This document shows positions 1 to 8,601 of a stretch of DNA of 64,000 nucleotides, one piece after another. How positions within the stretch are numbered: position 1 is the first letter of the stretch; each line of letters begins with the position of its first letter. The notes beneath the pieces are model-generated. The model was not told the DNA's origin. It made no database searches and saw only the letters and a list, made by a program, of their open reading frames with translations. Position numbers and translations under genes: made by a program. The stretch lies in assembly GCA_024867545.1 (NCBI GenBank), contig JANFNE010000004.1, positions 62,001-126,000 of the forward strand. Direction: 5' to 3'. Origin of the DNA: Phytopythium helicoides (taxonomy: Eukaryota > Oomycota > Peronosporomycetes > Pythiales > Pythiaceae).

Positions 1-789
1 GGTGTCTTTGTCTGCACCTTGCTCCACGAGATACTGCACCACTTCTAGATGACCATCGATAGCAGCGTTGATTAGCGCAGTACTTCTGTCGTTGCTTTTG
101 GTGTGTATGTCTGCTCCTTGTTCCACGAGATACTTCACCACTTCGATATGACCGTAGAGAGCAGCGACCATCAGCGCAGTTCTTCCTTCTTTTGTTTTGG
201 CTTCTTTGTCCGCGCCATGCACCACTAGACACCGCGCCGCTTCTAGTCTCCCGTTGCTAGTAGCTCCCATCAGAGCAGTCAAGCCTTGATTGTCCTCGGC
301 GTCTTTATCTGCTCCTCGCTTCACGAGATACCGCACCACTTCAAGGTCACCCGCGCTAGCAGCCTTAAACAACGCTGTTCGTCCATCGTTGTTCTTGGAG
401 TCTTTGTTTGCACCTTGTTCCACAAGGTATCGCACCACTTCCAATCGTTTGTTGCTGGCAGCCTTCATCAACGCAGTCTCACCTAAGTTGTCCCTGGCGT
501 CTTTGTTTGCTCCTTGGTTAACGAGATACTGCACCACTTCGAGATCGCCCCCGGAAGCGGTCCACATTAGCGCGCTCATGCCTATTTTGTCCCTGGCGTC
601 CTTGTCTGCGCCTTCCTTCACGAGATATTGCACCATTTCCAGATGACTGTTGATAGCAGCTCTCGTCAGCGCTGTCCAGCCGTTGGTGTCCTTAGCTTCT
701 TTATCAGCTCCACCTTGGACCAACTGCTTCACTCTCTTGAGGTCGCCTGCCTTCGCAGCCTTCGGTAGCGTTGAGTACTCGGAGCCCAT
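1..789 (-). CDS. Ankyrin-repeat protein, C-terminus beyond left edge
   Basis: A 263-codon open frame runs leftward to the window edge without a stop, so the C-terminal part is missing. The start is the ATG whose product begins MGSEYST, which keeps Gly2 and Ser6 of an N-myristoylation signal like its paralogues. After a short N-terminal cap come about seven 33-residue ankyrin repeats of the type EVVQYLVEQGADKD. Whether a kinase domain followed cannot be seen. The repeats imply a protein-interaction scaffold. It belongs to the same family as the ankyrin-kinase genes further right, but its upstream region is not clearly like either promoter type of the cluster. Confidence 0.85.
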   Translation of the reverse strand, partial: MGSEYSTLPKAAKAGDLKRVKQLVQGGADKEAKDTNGWTALTRAAINSHLEMVQYLVKEGADKDARDKIGMSALMWTASGGDLEVVQYLVNQGANKDARDNLGETALMKAASNKRLEVVRYLVEQGANKDSKNNDGRTALFKAASAGDLEVVRYLVKRGADKDAEDNQGLTALMGATSNGRLEAARCLVVHGADKEAKTKEGRTALMVAALYGHIEVVKYLVEQGADIHTKSNDRSTALINAAIDGHLEVVQYLVEQGADKDT

Positions 790-1121
790 TCTTTTAAGAC
801 GTCGAAATCCAAACTGCAGAGCTTGCAGATCGACTCCTCGCCACTGGCGAGTCGCCAGCTGCACATGCAATTTGGCGAATGAGGATTCGCCCAGTGGGCT
901 CACAGCTGGATATCCCACTAGACATCATGAGATATCAGTCAAAATCTCAAGCTACAACTGATACATGAGCCTTGATAGAAAATTATGATGTGTTTGTGAA
1001 AATTATGATTCACTTCGAAAGTCGACCGAACCGACTAGTGGCAAGTGGTTATAGCAATTGACACTGTGCAGAATTGCATTGCCTATCATATTGTGCAGAG
1101 CGGAAATGATTAATTTGCCAC
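790..1121. other. Upstream region of the edge ankyrin gene, no gene seen
   Basis: This 330-bp AT-richer stretch separates the leftward ankyrin gene from the rightward HEL fragment. The first 40 bases correspond to the segment just upstream of the other ankyrin starts (peptide LQFGF in frame). No full pseudokinase or stub is recognisable, so the partner gene appears to be deleted here. Confidence 0.5.
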
Positions 1122-1785
1122 CCTACGTCATGGCCCATTGGATCCCTCAGCGACGTGCGATATCGACGCTTCAGCGGGCTAACACGAACAAATACAGCAC
1201 CGACCAAGCCTCCAAGAACGACAAAAGTACACCAAAGAACCAGTACACGGCTACAAGCATCGGTGTCGGCACAGTCGTAGAAAATGGTGCCGAAATCGCG
1301 CTCCGTGTCGACAAGAAGTGGCCGCCTCTGCTGCTAATCCAAGAACGACTCGTGTCTACTTGTGTTCGAGCTACATCGGGACTGGATCTGAGCACAAGGT
1401 TTACCAATTCTCTCCGTGATCTCAAGGCCCACCTCATCAATGACTCGGACACACTTGTTGTGTATCGCAAGCGAGTGTTGAAGCGAGTGGAGACTGGGAA
1501 CCAAGCTACTGCATTCTCGTTATCGCAGCTAGAGATCAAGCTGTACAAGATCGTTCATGGGGTAAGGCGCTGAACGAAGTCAATTGAATGTTGCGTTGCG
1601 TCTGCAATATCTGACAGGTGAATGTGATGCATCAATGCCAGCTTTTGACTATTGGTGCAGGACTCTCTCAACCGAAGGAGCTCAAAGACTTTATCGGGAA
1701 CGTGGTGACAATGGTGATTCGCGTGCTGCACGAATGTCGTCTGGAGAAGGCGTGTATCGACGTGTTCAGTGCGCTCATTGAGTGA
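1122..1785 (+). pseudogene. 5'-truncated HEL gene (exons 2 end and 3)
   Basis: This matches the later part of HEL exon 2, from the MTHWIPQRR peptide (here MAHWIPQRR) to the donor at 1562. Exon 3 then runs 1618-1785 to a TGA. Exon 1 and the first part of exon 2, including the NFVGVMSKL region, are absent. One in-frame codon (GAC) is missing from exon 3 compared with other copies. The last exon is decayed: its acceptor AG is lost just after 1830. With no start and half the gene missing, it is a fragment. Confidence 0.8.
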
Positions 1786-2920
1786 GTTGTGGACGTAGTT
1801 TTCGATGTGTGTTCTGGCAAGGGTGTTTGATGTGACCGTTGTTCGTGGATGTGTTGTATCTGAACGACTTCGTGACAAGTAGAACAAGATTGAGTAGTTG
1901 GAAGCAAATCTTGATTGTGTGCAGGGTGTTCTTTATTGGTGTGTACAATCCGTCTCCAGCGCGGGGGACAACAACAACAACCGCAGTCGTATCTTACGAC
2001 ATAACCGCATGAACTACGTGCGATAGTATCTGCATGACACGCTTGTTTCTCATCAGCATGGAGTGCCAGGCGCCCAGCAAGGAACCGAGCGTCATGAAGA
2101 CAGCCAAGGCGACTCAATGACGCTCCTGAATTCCTCGGTTGCGTTGAAGGCTTGCCGAGAGCTCATTGGTTGCGTGGTGGATGCCAACGCGCAGGTTCGC
2201 AAGGCAGCCTCCTCGCTCCGTTCCTCTTTGCAATACAAGTGTCGAGTCCTGGCTGCTCACCAGACCGTTGGAAAGCAGAGGGTGCCATCCCTCCTTGTTC
2301 GATATGCTTCACATACACTTTGCAAGTAAAAAGGGAGGGATGTCATGAAACCTGGAGGACTTCAACTTGCGCTCTCGGCATTCGACTCGCAGGGTGCTTT
2401 TCCCCTCAGTCGTGAATTTGCAAGATGGAGTCCAAGGGCCGCATTTCCCGGCTCATGATCCAGGGCCACCACTTCCGAGCAGCCGGATCCCCCGACGACG
2501 ACATCGACGACCGGGAGCGACGCTGCTCAACTCGACGCGACCTATTCGGCTGGCTTTTGCGGCGATACCCAGCCTGTGAAGCTCGCCTATCCTCTTATCC
2601 GCGGCCAGATGTCTCGGCGAATCTTGCACTGTCAGACCCCAGTCGAAGCAACTCGCTTCAAGCAAGGTGAACCACCCGAGTCATCGACAACGCCGTGTTG
2701 TATAAATGAAGAAAAAGAAAATACCACGCGTTCAACCCATTGCCGGCATTTAAACTAAGCTACATTATCCCAAATTTCATCATATAGCATCATGGTTGTG
2801 GCTCATCGTTATATTGCGCAAAGACAAGCGTTTTGTGAACACAATACAAGTCTTGTTGTCAAGCAAGTTACCTTCAGTGAAGGCGTGAATAACGCAGCTC
2901 TCCAAATTGACCCACGAAAT
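1786..2920. repeat. Decayed HEL 3' end interrupted by a dispersed repeat
   Basis: Bases 1786-1940 align with the decayed last HEL exon and 2700-2900 with the 3' flank of the ankyrin kinase seen at 13,000-13,160. Between them lie roughly 750 bp absent from units 2-4. Part of this extra DNA (about 2030-2130 and 2395-2440) resembles 62,460-62,570 and 62,630-62,670. Shared words include gagcgtcatgaaga and caaggcgactcaa. No intact ORF with recognisable content was found, and no terminal repeats could be fixed by eye. Confidence 0.5.
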
Positions 2921-5062
2921 CTATCCACGAAATCGAAGTCTGCGCTCAGCTCTGGCAAATCGCGTCAACATATCGACCACCTCATTCATGCTCGGACGAC
3001 CATCCGGACGAACACAAATCATTCGTGACACCAACTCCCACTGATCATCCGTCATCAAAACAGGACGATCAACTTTCACCTCGCCTCTACGAAGACACTC
3101 ACGGATATCTGCGTTCGAATAGCCATCACCCCAAGGATCCCCAAGCGTCACCGCCTCGAGGATACACATGCCAAGCGAAAACACATCCGATTTGCGCGTC
3201 GGTCTCTCCACGGTCGTCATTTTTGCGAACTCCGGAGCTCTCCACGCCATCGCACCAAGCGTGTCCTTCTTCCTCACGATGGAGCATGATCCATTTTCGA
3301 TGAAGCTGAGACCGAAGTCCGTGAGCATCGCAGTGCCATGTTCGCTCACGACGATGTTGTTTCCCTTGAGATCGCCGTGCACGATACCTTTGCCGTGTAG
3401 GTACCTGAGTCCGATCGCGACCTCCTTGAGTTTCTCCCACATGTATCCTTTTCCGGACTTGGTCTTGAGATACGGGACGAGTTCTCCGTTGGATGCGAAC
3501 TTGGACACGATGAAGAACGGTTCCTTCCTGTTGTTAGCGCCGTAGAAAGGAACGATGTTGTCGTGTCGGAGCTCACTCCACGTCTTGACTTCTCTCAGAA
3601 ACTGTTTCATCTCCACGACAGTAATGTCTTTCACGACCACATCGATGGATTCCCACTTGGCGCGATACACGTCTCCGAAGCCTCCATTTTTTAACATGGT
3701 ACCATCCCGCTTGATATCGTCTTCTGTAATCAGCCACTTTGGGCTTTCTCTTTCTGGGTCGGGTTGAGGTTTGTTGGTGTATTCATCGATGAGGTCTATG
3801 ATGGCGTGGAAACCCTTGTCTCTGGCGATGGATTTGGCGGAATATGCCTGCGCATTAGACTTGAGAGGAGGTGCGCCACGCCCCAGCATCATTTTCACAA
3901 TCGGTAGAATCTTATTTTCATTGATGTTTGGTCGGGAGATCAGTAGAAGGAGGGCCGAGTTGTCTTGATTGTCGAGAAGTGAAGCATCCGCTCGATGATC
4001 TAACAAATACTTGACGACTTCCAGACGTCCGTTGACAGCAGCCTTCATCAGTGCAGTTTGTCCTTTGTTATCTTTGATGTCTTTGTCTGCGCCTTGCTCC
4101 ACGAGATACTGCACCACTTCCAGATAACCCTCGCCAGCAACCCACATCAAGGCAGTCTTCCCATCATTGTCCTTGGCGTCTATGTCTGCGCCTTGTTCCA
4201 CGAGATACTGAACCTTGTCCAGATGACGCCGACGAGCAACCCTGATCAGGGCAGTTCTTCCTTCATTGTCTTTGGCATTTATACCTGCCCCATGCTCCAC
4301 GAGATACCGCATCATTTCCAGGCATCTCCAGCGAGAAACCCACATCAGCGCAGTTTCTCCACCATTGTCCTTGGCGTCTTTGTCTGCTCCTTGCTCCACA
4401 AGGTACTGCACCACTTTCAGATGACCATTGGTAATAGCCCACATGAGCGCAGTCCAGCCAGCGTTGTTCTTGATGTCTTTGTCTGCGCCTTGCTCCACAA
4501 GATACTGCATCACATCTAGACGACCATTACTAGCAGCCATCATCAGTGCAGTCCAGCCATCGTTGTTCTTTGCGTCTTTGTTTGCGCCTTGCTCCACAAG
4601 ACACTTCGCAACTTCCAGACGATCATTGCTAGCTGCCCCCATCAGCGCAGTCCTACCCATTCTGTCCTTGGCGTCTTTATCTGCTCCTTGTACCACGAGA
4701 TACTGCACCACTTCTAGACGACCATTGCTAGCAGCCCCCATCAACGCAGTCGACCCATCGTTGTCCTTGGCGTCTTTGTCAGCTCCTTGCTCAACGAGAT
4801 ACTGCACCACTCTAAGATAGCCCCAAGCAGCAGCCCACATTAGCGCAGTTCTCCCAAGGCTGTTCTTGGCATCTTTATTTGCCCCATGGTCCACGAGATA
4901 TTTCACCACTTCTAGATGACCCATGTCAGCAGCCCACATTAGCGCAGTCCAGCCATCCTTGTTCTTTGCGTCTCTGTCTTCTCCTCGTTGGACCAATTTC
5001 TTCACTTTGTCGAAGTCGCCCTGCTCCGCCGCCTTTAGAAGCTTGGAAGAACTAGTCCCCAT
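2921..5062 (-). CDS. Ankyrin-repeat TKL protein kinase, unit 1A (713 aa)
   Basis: Probable membrane-tethered Ser/Thr kinase. The chosen start gives MGTSSSK, a textbook N-myristoylation signal (Gly2, Ser6, Lys7). An in-frame Met 13 codons upstream is not kept in unit 3. Residues 1-34 form a cap, followed by about ten 33-residue ankyrin repeats to about 365 and a degenerate linker to about 440. The kinase domain covers about 442-713: Gly-rich loop GGFGDVY, Lys in VVVK, catalytic HGDLKGNN, DFG and APE. All catalytic residues are present, and HGD in place of HRD is compatible with activity. The domain order (ankyrin then kinase) is that of plant ankyrin Raf-like kinases and the reverse of RIPK4/ANKK1. 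It is transcribed divergently from the 479-aa pseudokinase, 305 bp away. Substrates are unknown; the partner pseudokinase is the obvious candidate (inference). Confidence 0.92.
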   Translation of the reverse strand: MGTSSSKLLKAAEQGDFDKVKKLVQRGEDRDAKNKDGWTALMWAADMGHLEVVKYLVDHGANKDAKNSLGRTALMWAAAWGYLRVVQYLVEQGADKDAKDNDGSTALMGAASNGRLEVVQYLVVQGADKDAKDRMGRTALMGAASNDRLEVAKCLVEQGANKDAKNNDGWTALMMAASNGRLDVMQYLVEQGADKDIKNNAGWTALMWAITNGHLKVVQYLVEQGADKDAKDNGGETALMWVSRWRCLEMMRYLVEHGAGINAKDNEGRTALIRVARRRHLDKVQYLVEQGADIDAKDNDGKTALMWVAGEGYLEVVQYLVEQGADKDIKDNKGQTALMKAAVNGRLEVVKYLLDHRADASLLDNQDNSALLLLISRPNINENKILPIVKMMLGRGAPPLKSNAQAYSAKSIARDKGFHAIIDLIDEYTNKPQPDPERESPKWLITEDDIKRDGTMLKNGGFGDVYRAKWESIDVVVKDITVVEMKQFLREVKTWSELRHDNIVPFYGANNRKEPFFIVSKFASNGELVPYLKTKSGKGYMWEKLKEVAIGLRYLHGKGIVHGDLKGNNIVVSEHGTAMLTDFGLSFIENGSCSIVRKKDTLGAMAWRAPEFAKMTTVERPTRKSDVFSLGMCILEAVTLGDPWGDGYSNADIRECLRRGEVKVDRPVLMTDDQWELVSRMICVRPDGRPSMNEVVDMLTRFARAERRLRFRG

Positions 5063-5367
5063 GCTCTCGACACCTCCAAATTCAAACTGCTGTCCGCTCA
5101 AGAGCTCACTTCAAGTGGCGGATGGATCCACACCCATGTGTGTGTGTGAGTGCGGATCACACACCCACCGCAATGGCTCCATCTGGACCGTCACAAGATC
5201 TAAATGACCCCCAAGGGGCAATGACATGGCTGAATTACATGCACAAAATCCAGTCCATTCGCCCGTCGCCAGCTCGAACTTCTTCGTGCTCACACACACT
5301 GCACCACAGCACAGCTCAGCGCACCAACGTCCACGATCCACACATCTCAACTAGATATCTCTAACCC
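5063..5367. promoter_or_regulatory. Shared divergent promoter region, unit 1A
   Basis: This is the only DNA between the ankyrin-kinase and pseudokinase start codons, so it must hold both core promoters. It is almost identical in all four units. Visible elements are alternating CA/TG runs around 5140-5165 and the palindrome agatatct just before the pseudokinase ATG. Co-expression of the pair is inferred from the layout. Confidence 0.65.
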
Positions 5368-6807
5368 ATGACTGCGAGCCTGATCGACCTCGCCGTCCCC
5401 GGACTCGGTTCCGCTCTCGACTTGCTGAGGACGCTACATGACAAGTACAGCGAACTCAAAGAGGGACAGCAGCTGTGCCAACGACTCGAACAACGACTCA
5501 CCGACTTCGCTCATGAGCTACACAAACTCCCACCGAAGATGTTCCACGCCCAACAGATGCTTCAACACCTTCGCACGCTCATCGACGAGTTCCTCAACAC
5601 CGTCACGACGTTCGCAGCACTCAACCTCGCCATGCGCGCACTCAAAATGAGCAAGTTCAAGGACGCCATCAAGACCCACCACGAGAGCCTGGACCACATC
5701 ATCAAGATGGTGGTCGTGACGGACTCGCAGCAGATCGCGAGGCTGCTGAACTGGCGCGCCAAGTTCGAGGAGGACGCGGCGGACATGGCGCGGCGGTTGC
5801 TGGCGGTGGAGGACTTGGTGGGCGAGATCTGGGAGGCACTCGACCGCATGAAGGAAGAGTCCATGGCCACGAAACGAGACTTTGAGGCCATGGTCATGCT
5901 CATCAAGCGCGACATCTGCAATCCGGACCACACCCCAGAGCCCCACGAGTCCGTGCTGCACGATATCATCCGAGTAGCGGAGAAGGAATTCCTTGACGGC
6001 GTGACAGTCAAGACTCCGCCGACGTGGCTGATTGCAAGCGACGAGGTGACAACTGTAGGCGATCCGATCGACTCGGAAGGTCTCACTTGCGTCTTCGTCG
6101 GGGAGTGGCAAGGTGCTCGTGTGGCCGTGAAAAAGTCCCGGATTGTTGCAAACGACAGTCCTGTGTTCGACAAGCACTTCCGCGTGTGGAGCACGCTACT
6201 TCATCCGCATGTGGTGCAGCTCTTCGGCGCCGGCATGGACCACGGCGCGCCGTTCTTCGTGTATGAGTACGCCAGTCGTCTGAGCCTCGACCGGTGCTGG
6301 GAGTCGTTGTCGCGAAGGGAGGTGTTTCGGATGCTTCACCAAGCAGCCTTAGGTCTCCTGTATCTGCACAGGAAGCATATCGTCCATGGCAACCTGAGCT
6401 GCGCGAAGCTATTGGTGACGGACGAGGGGACCATCAAGCTGTTTGGATTCGGCGCGTCGTACGTCCGTGAGGACGGCAGGAGCAACAGCGTCAAGGTGGA
6501 TACGGACGAGGAGTTTGCAGCGCCAGAGTGTGTGGGTCTTCTGGATGGTGTCCGTCACAGTCCGCGACTCGAGTCGGACGTGTACTCGTTTGGGCTGACG
6601 ATTTTGCAAGCGATCTCGAGGTCGTCTCCGTTCGTGGGTTGCTCGTCGAGGGATATCCGGACCATGAAGCAGCACAACCAGTTGTCTCGACCTGCGAGCG
6701 TTGACGACGAGACGTGGTCTCTGGTGAACGAGATGTGCTTATTTGATCCTGATGGTCGGGTGTCGCTCAAGTACGTGATCAAGCAGCTTCGTCGTTTGGG
6801 TGGGTGA
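5368..6807 (+). CDS. MLKL-like four-helix-bundle pseudokinase, unit 1A (479 aa)
   Basis: Residues 1-125 are helical and lack a signal peptide, in the pattern of the MLKL/HeLo/RPW8-type bundle: an N-terminal hydrophobic helix (LIDLAVPGLGSALDLL) and then amphipathic helices. Residues 125-210 are a helical linker (brace-like). Residues 218-475 form a kinase fold with a degenerate Gly loop. The VAVK lysine (about 255) is kept. The catalytic HRD is HGN (340-342) and DFG is GFG (360-362), so two catalytic aspartates are gone, while APE and SDVYSFG remain. It should therefore be catalytically dead. Human MLKL has HGK and GFE at these two sites, a close parallel. In MLKL the bundle damages membranes after activation by RIPK3; a similar role here is inference. 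No intron is needed. Confidence 0.9.
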   Translation: MTASLIDLAVPGLGSALDLLRTLHDKYSELKEGQQLCQRLEQRLTDFAHELHKLPPKMFHAQQMLQHLRTLIDEFLNTVTTFAALNLAMRALKMSKFKDAIKTHHESLDHIIKMVVVTDSQQIARLLNWRAKFEEDAADMARRLLAVEDLVGEIWEALDRMKEESMATKRDFEAMVMLIKRDICNPDHTPEPHESVLHDIIRVAEKEFLDGVTVKTPPTWLIASDEVTTVGDPIDSEGLTCVFVGEWQGARVAVKKSRIVANDSPVFDKHFRVWSTLLHPHVVQLFGAGMDHGAPFFVYEYASRLSLDRCWESLSRREVFRMLHQAALGLLYLHRKHIVHGNLSCAKLLVTDEGTIKLFGFGASYVREDGRSNSVKVDTDEEFAAPECVGLLDGVRHSPRLESDVYSFGLTILQAISRSSPFVGCSSRDIRTMKQHNQLSRPASVDDETWSLVNEMCLFDPDGRVSLKYVIKQLRRLGG

Positions 6808-7745
6808 CTTTGTTCGGAATCATAGTAGTTGAATTAGAGGGAGAGGTAACCGCCGCAGGAAAGTACAGCGATGACTTTCGTGTACGAATCGAAACTTTCC
6901 TATTTGAGACCCAGGTTCTGGGAAATGGCTGTTGGAAATGACCATGGATCATTATCGCAAAGTGGTCGAGAGCTACTAATCGCGCCACGAGGCGGTGGGT
7001 CGCTGGCTTGACGACAAGAATCTGTCGGCGCGGCTGCAGAAGGACTTGGACGAGATGGGCGACCATCAGTTGCTCAAGAGATAGGTGTCTTGGTTGATAG
7101 ATGTCAGCTTCGTCGCTAATCTGCTTGTTTGCTTGTTTTGGATGCTCCTTTTGGATGCTCCTTACTGCGTTGTATGCTTTTCTTCGTTTCTCATTAATTA
7201 GTCTTGGATGCTGCGGACTGCGACTGATTGACGACTGGCTTCGGGTGGTTACGTTTGATGAGCTGTAGCTGTCGTCGGTAGCTTCAGCTGTCGTCTATAG
7301 CTGGAAAACTTGTGGCGCTTGTATAGCACCATTGACGACCGCAACTTTGAATTGATGTCGACAGCGAGCTCGTTGCCGAGCAGTTCCAAATCTTGGACGA
7401 GCTCACTCGAATTCGTTTTGTTTTCTTCTTTCTTCACAAGCATTGCGAGCTTGTGAAGTTCCATTCTTGGGATGGGACTTCACTGGGATAAGATGTGAGT
7501 AAAAGGTCTGCCAATTCTCTAAGGAATCTCAAGCCACACCTAACCAACGAATCGGATGCATTGAGTGGTGAAGTGAGTGCAACCCGCAAGCCAAACCACG
7601 AGGTATTGGATATTGCAGCCGCAGATGATACTGTGCAAGTTCGTCGATGGGATATGCAATCGTGCAGCTTACACTATTGGCCCTTGAACGCTTGGCACGG
7701 GATTCTCTCAGTCGCAATACCTCAAGGACTTTATCGGGAACGACA
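6808..7745 (+). pseudogene. Heavily decayed HEL copy, unit 1A
   Basis: Directly after the pseudokinase stop, fragments of HEL appear in the right order. About 6950-7083 matches the end of exon 1 (Y-x-x-HEAVGRW, SARLQKDLDE) with in-frame stops. About 7330-7400 matches the start of exon 2 (DDRNFEL, AEQF). About 7495-7570 matches SLRDLKAHLINDSD, and about 7695-7745 matches LSQPKELKDFIGN. Stops and indels throughout rule out a product. It shows that half A once carried the complete three-gene module. Confidence 0.75.
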
Positions 7746-7903
7746 ATCAATCTCAGGGGCGACATTCCGGCTTTCGTCGTGCAGTGTGTTGTTTGGGTCG
7801 TGGCTCATCGTTTAAAAGTCCAACGAGAGTCGTGCAATGAACACGGTACAAGTCTAATGGTTGGTCCAGGAATCTTCAACGCAGTTGTCGACACCACAAA
7901 TCT

Positions 7904-8601
7904 TCACGAAGAGACCCACGAAATCCCTCCACGAAATCGAAGTCTGCGCTCAGCTCTGGCAAATCGCGTCAACATCTCGACCACCTCAGTCATGCTCGGA
8001 CGACCATCTGGACGAACACAAATCATTCGTGACACCAACTCCCACTGATCATCCGTCATCAAAACAGGACGATCAACTTTCACCTCGCCTCTACGAAGAC
8101 ACTCACGGATATCTGCGTTCGTATAGCCATCCCCCCAAGGGTCCACAAGCTTCACCGCCTCGACGATACACATACCAAGTGAAAACACATCCGATTTGCG
8201 CGTCGGTCTCTCCACGGTCGTCATATTTGCGAACTCCGGAGCTCTCCACGCCATCGCACCAAGCGTGTCCTTCTTCCTCACGATGGAGCATGGCCCATTT
8301 TCGATGAAGCTGAGACCGAAGTCCGTGAGCATTGCGGTGCCATGTTCGCTGACGACGTGCCAATTGTTGGCACTGTAGAATGGGACGGCGTTGTTCAGTC
8401 GGAACTCACTTCATGCCACAGCTTCTGTCATCAATTGTTTCATCTCCCCGACGGTGATAGTTTTGACGATGGCATCTATGGACTCTCACATGCGCGATAA
8501 ATGTCTGCGAAGTCTTGTTTTTTGCATCATATCATCCTGCAGAATAATATCATCGGAGATCATTTACTTTAGGTTCTCGTTTTCTGGGCGGGCTATCGTT
8601 T
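7904..8601 (-). pseudogene. Kinase-domain remnant of ankyrin-B gene, unit 1B
   Basis: Downstream of the ankyrin ORF stop, the reverse strand still spells a kinase in pieces. The N-lobe (8390-8600) has several stops. The segment from the hinge to the catalytic loop is deleted, so that ANN is joined almost directly to VVSEHGTAML. The C-lobe from the DFG onwards is open (7904-8332), with DFGLSFIEN, RAPEF and KSDVFSLGM. Loss of about 55-60 residues including HGDLKGNN removes catalysis. The same deletion is present in units 3 and 4. Confidence 0.82.

Noticed and set aside
1171..1548. Minus-strand frame MYSLISSCDNEN opposite HEL exon 2 (also at 12,136, 23,624, 34,079 and 43,657)
   Set aside because: Antisense of the HEL coding exon, which has consistent exon phases and three-base indels on the plus strand.
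4058..5050. Plus-strand open frames rich in HHFQM and APCSTRYC over the ankyrin genes
   Set aside because: They are antisense frames of the 99-bp ankyrin repeats, kept open by the repeat composition, and recur over every ankyrin array.
5518..6194. Two antisense frames of 210-219 codons opposite each pseudokinase
   Set aside because: They mirror the codon pattern of the sense gene, contain no recognisable domain, and the sense strand explains the conservation.
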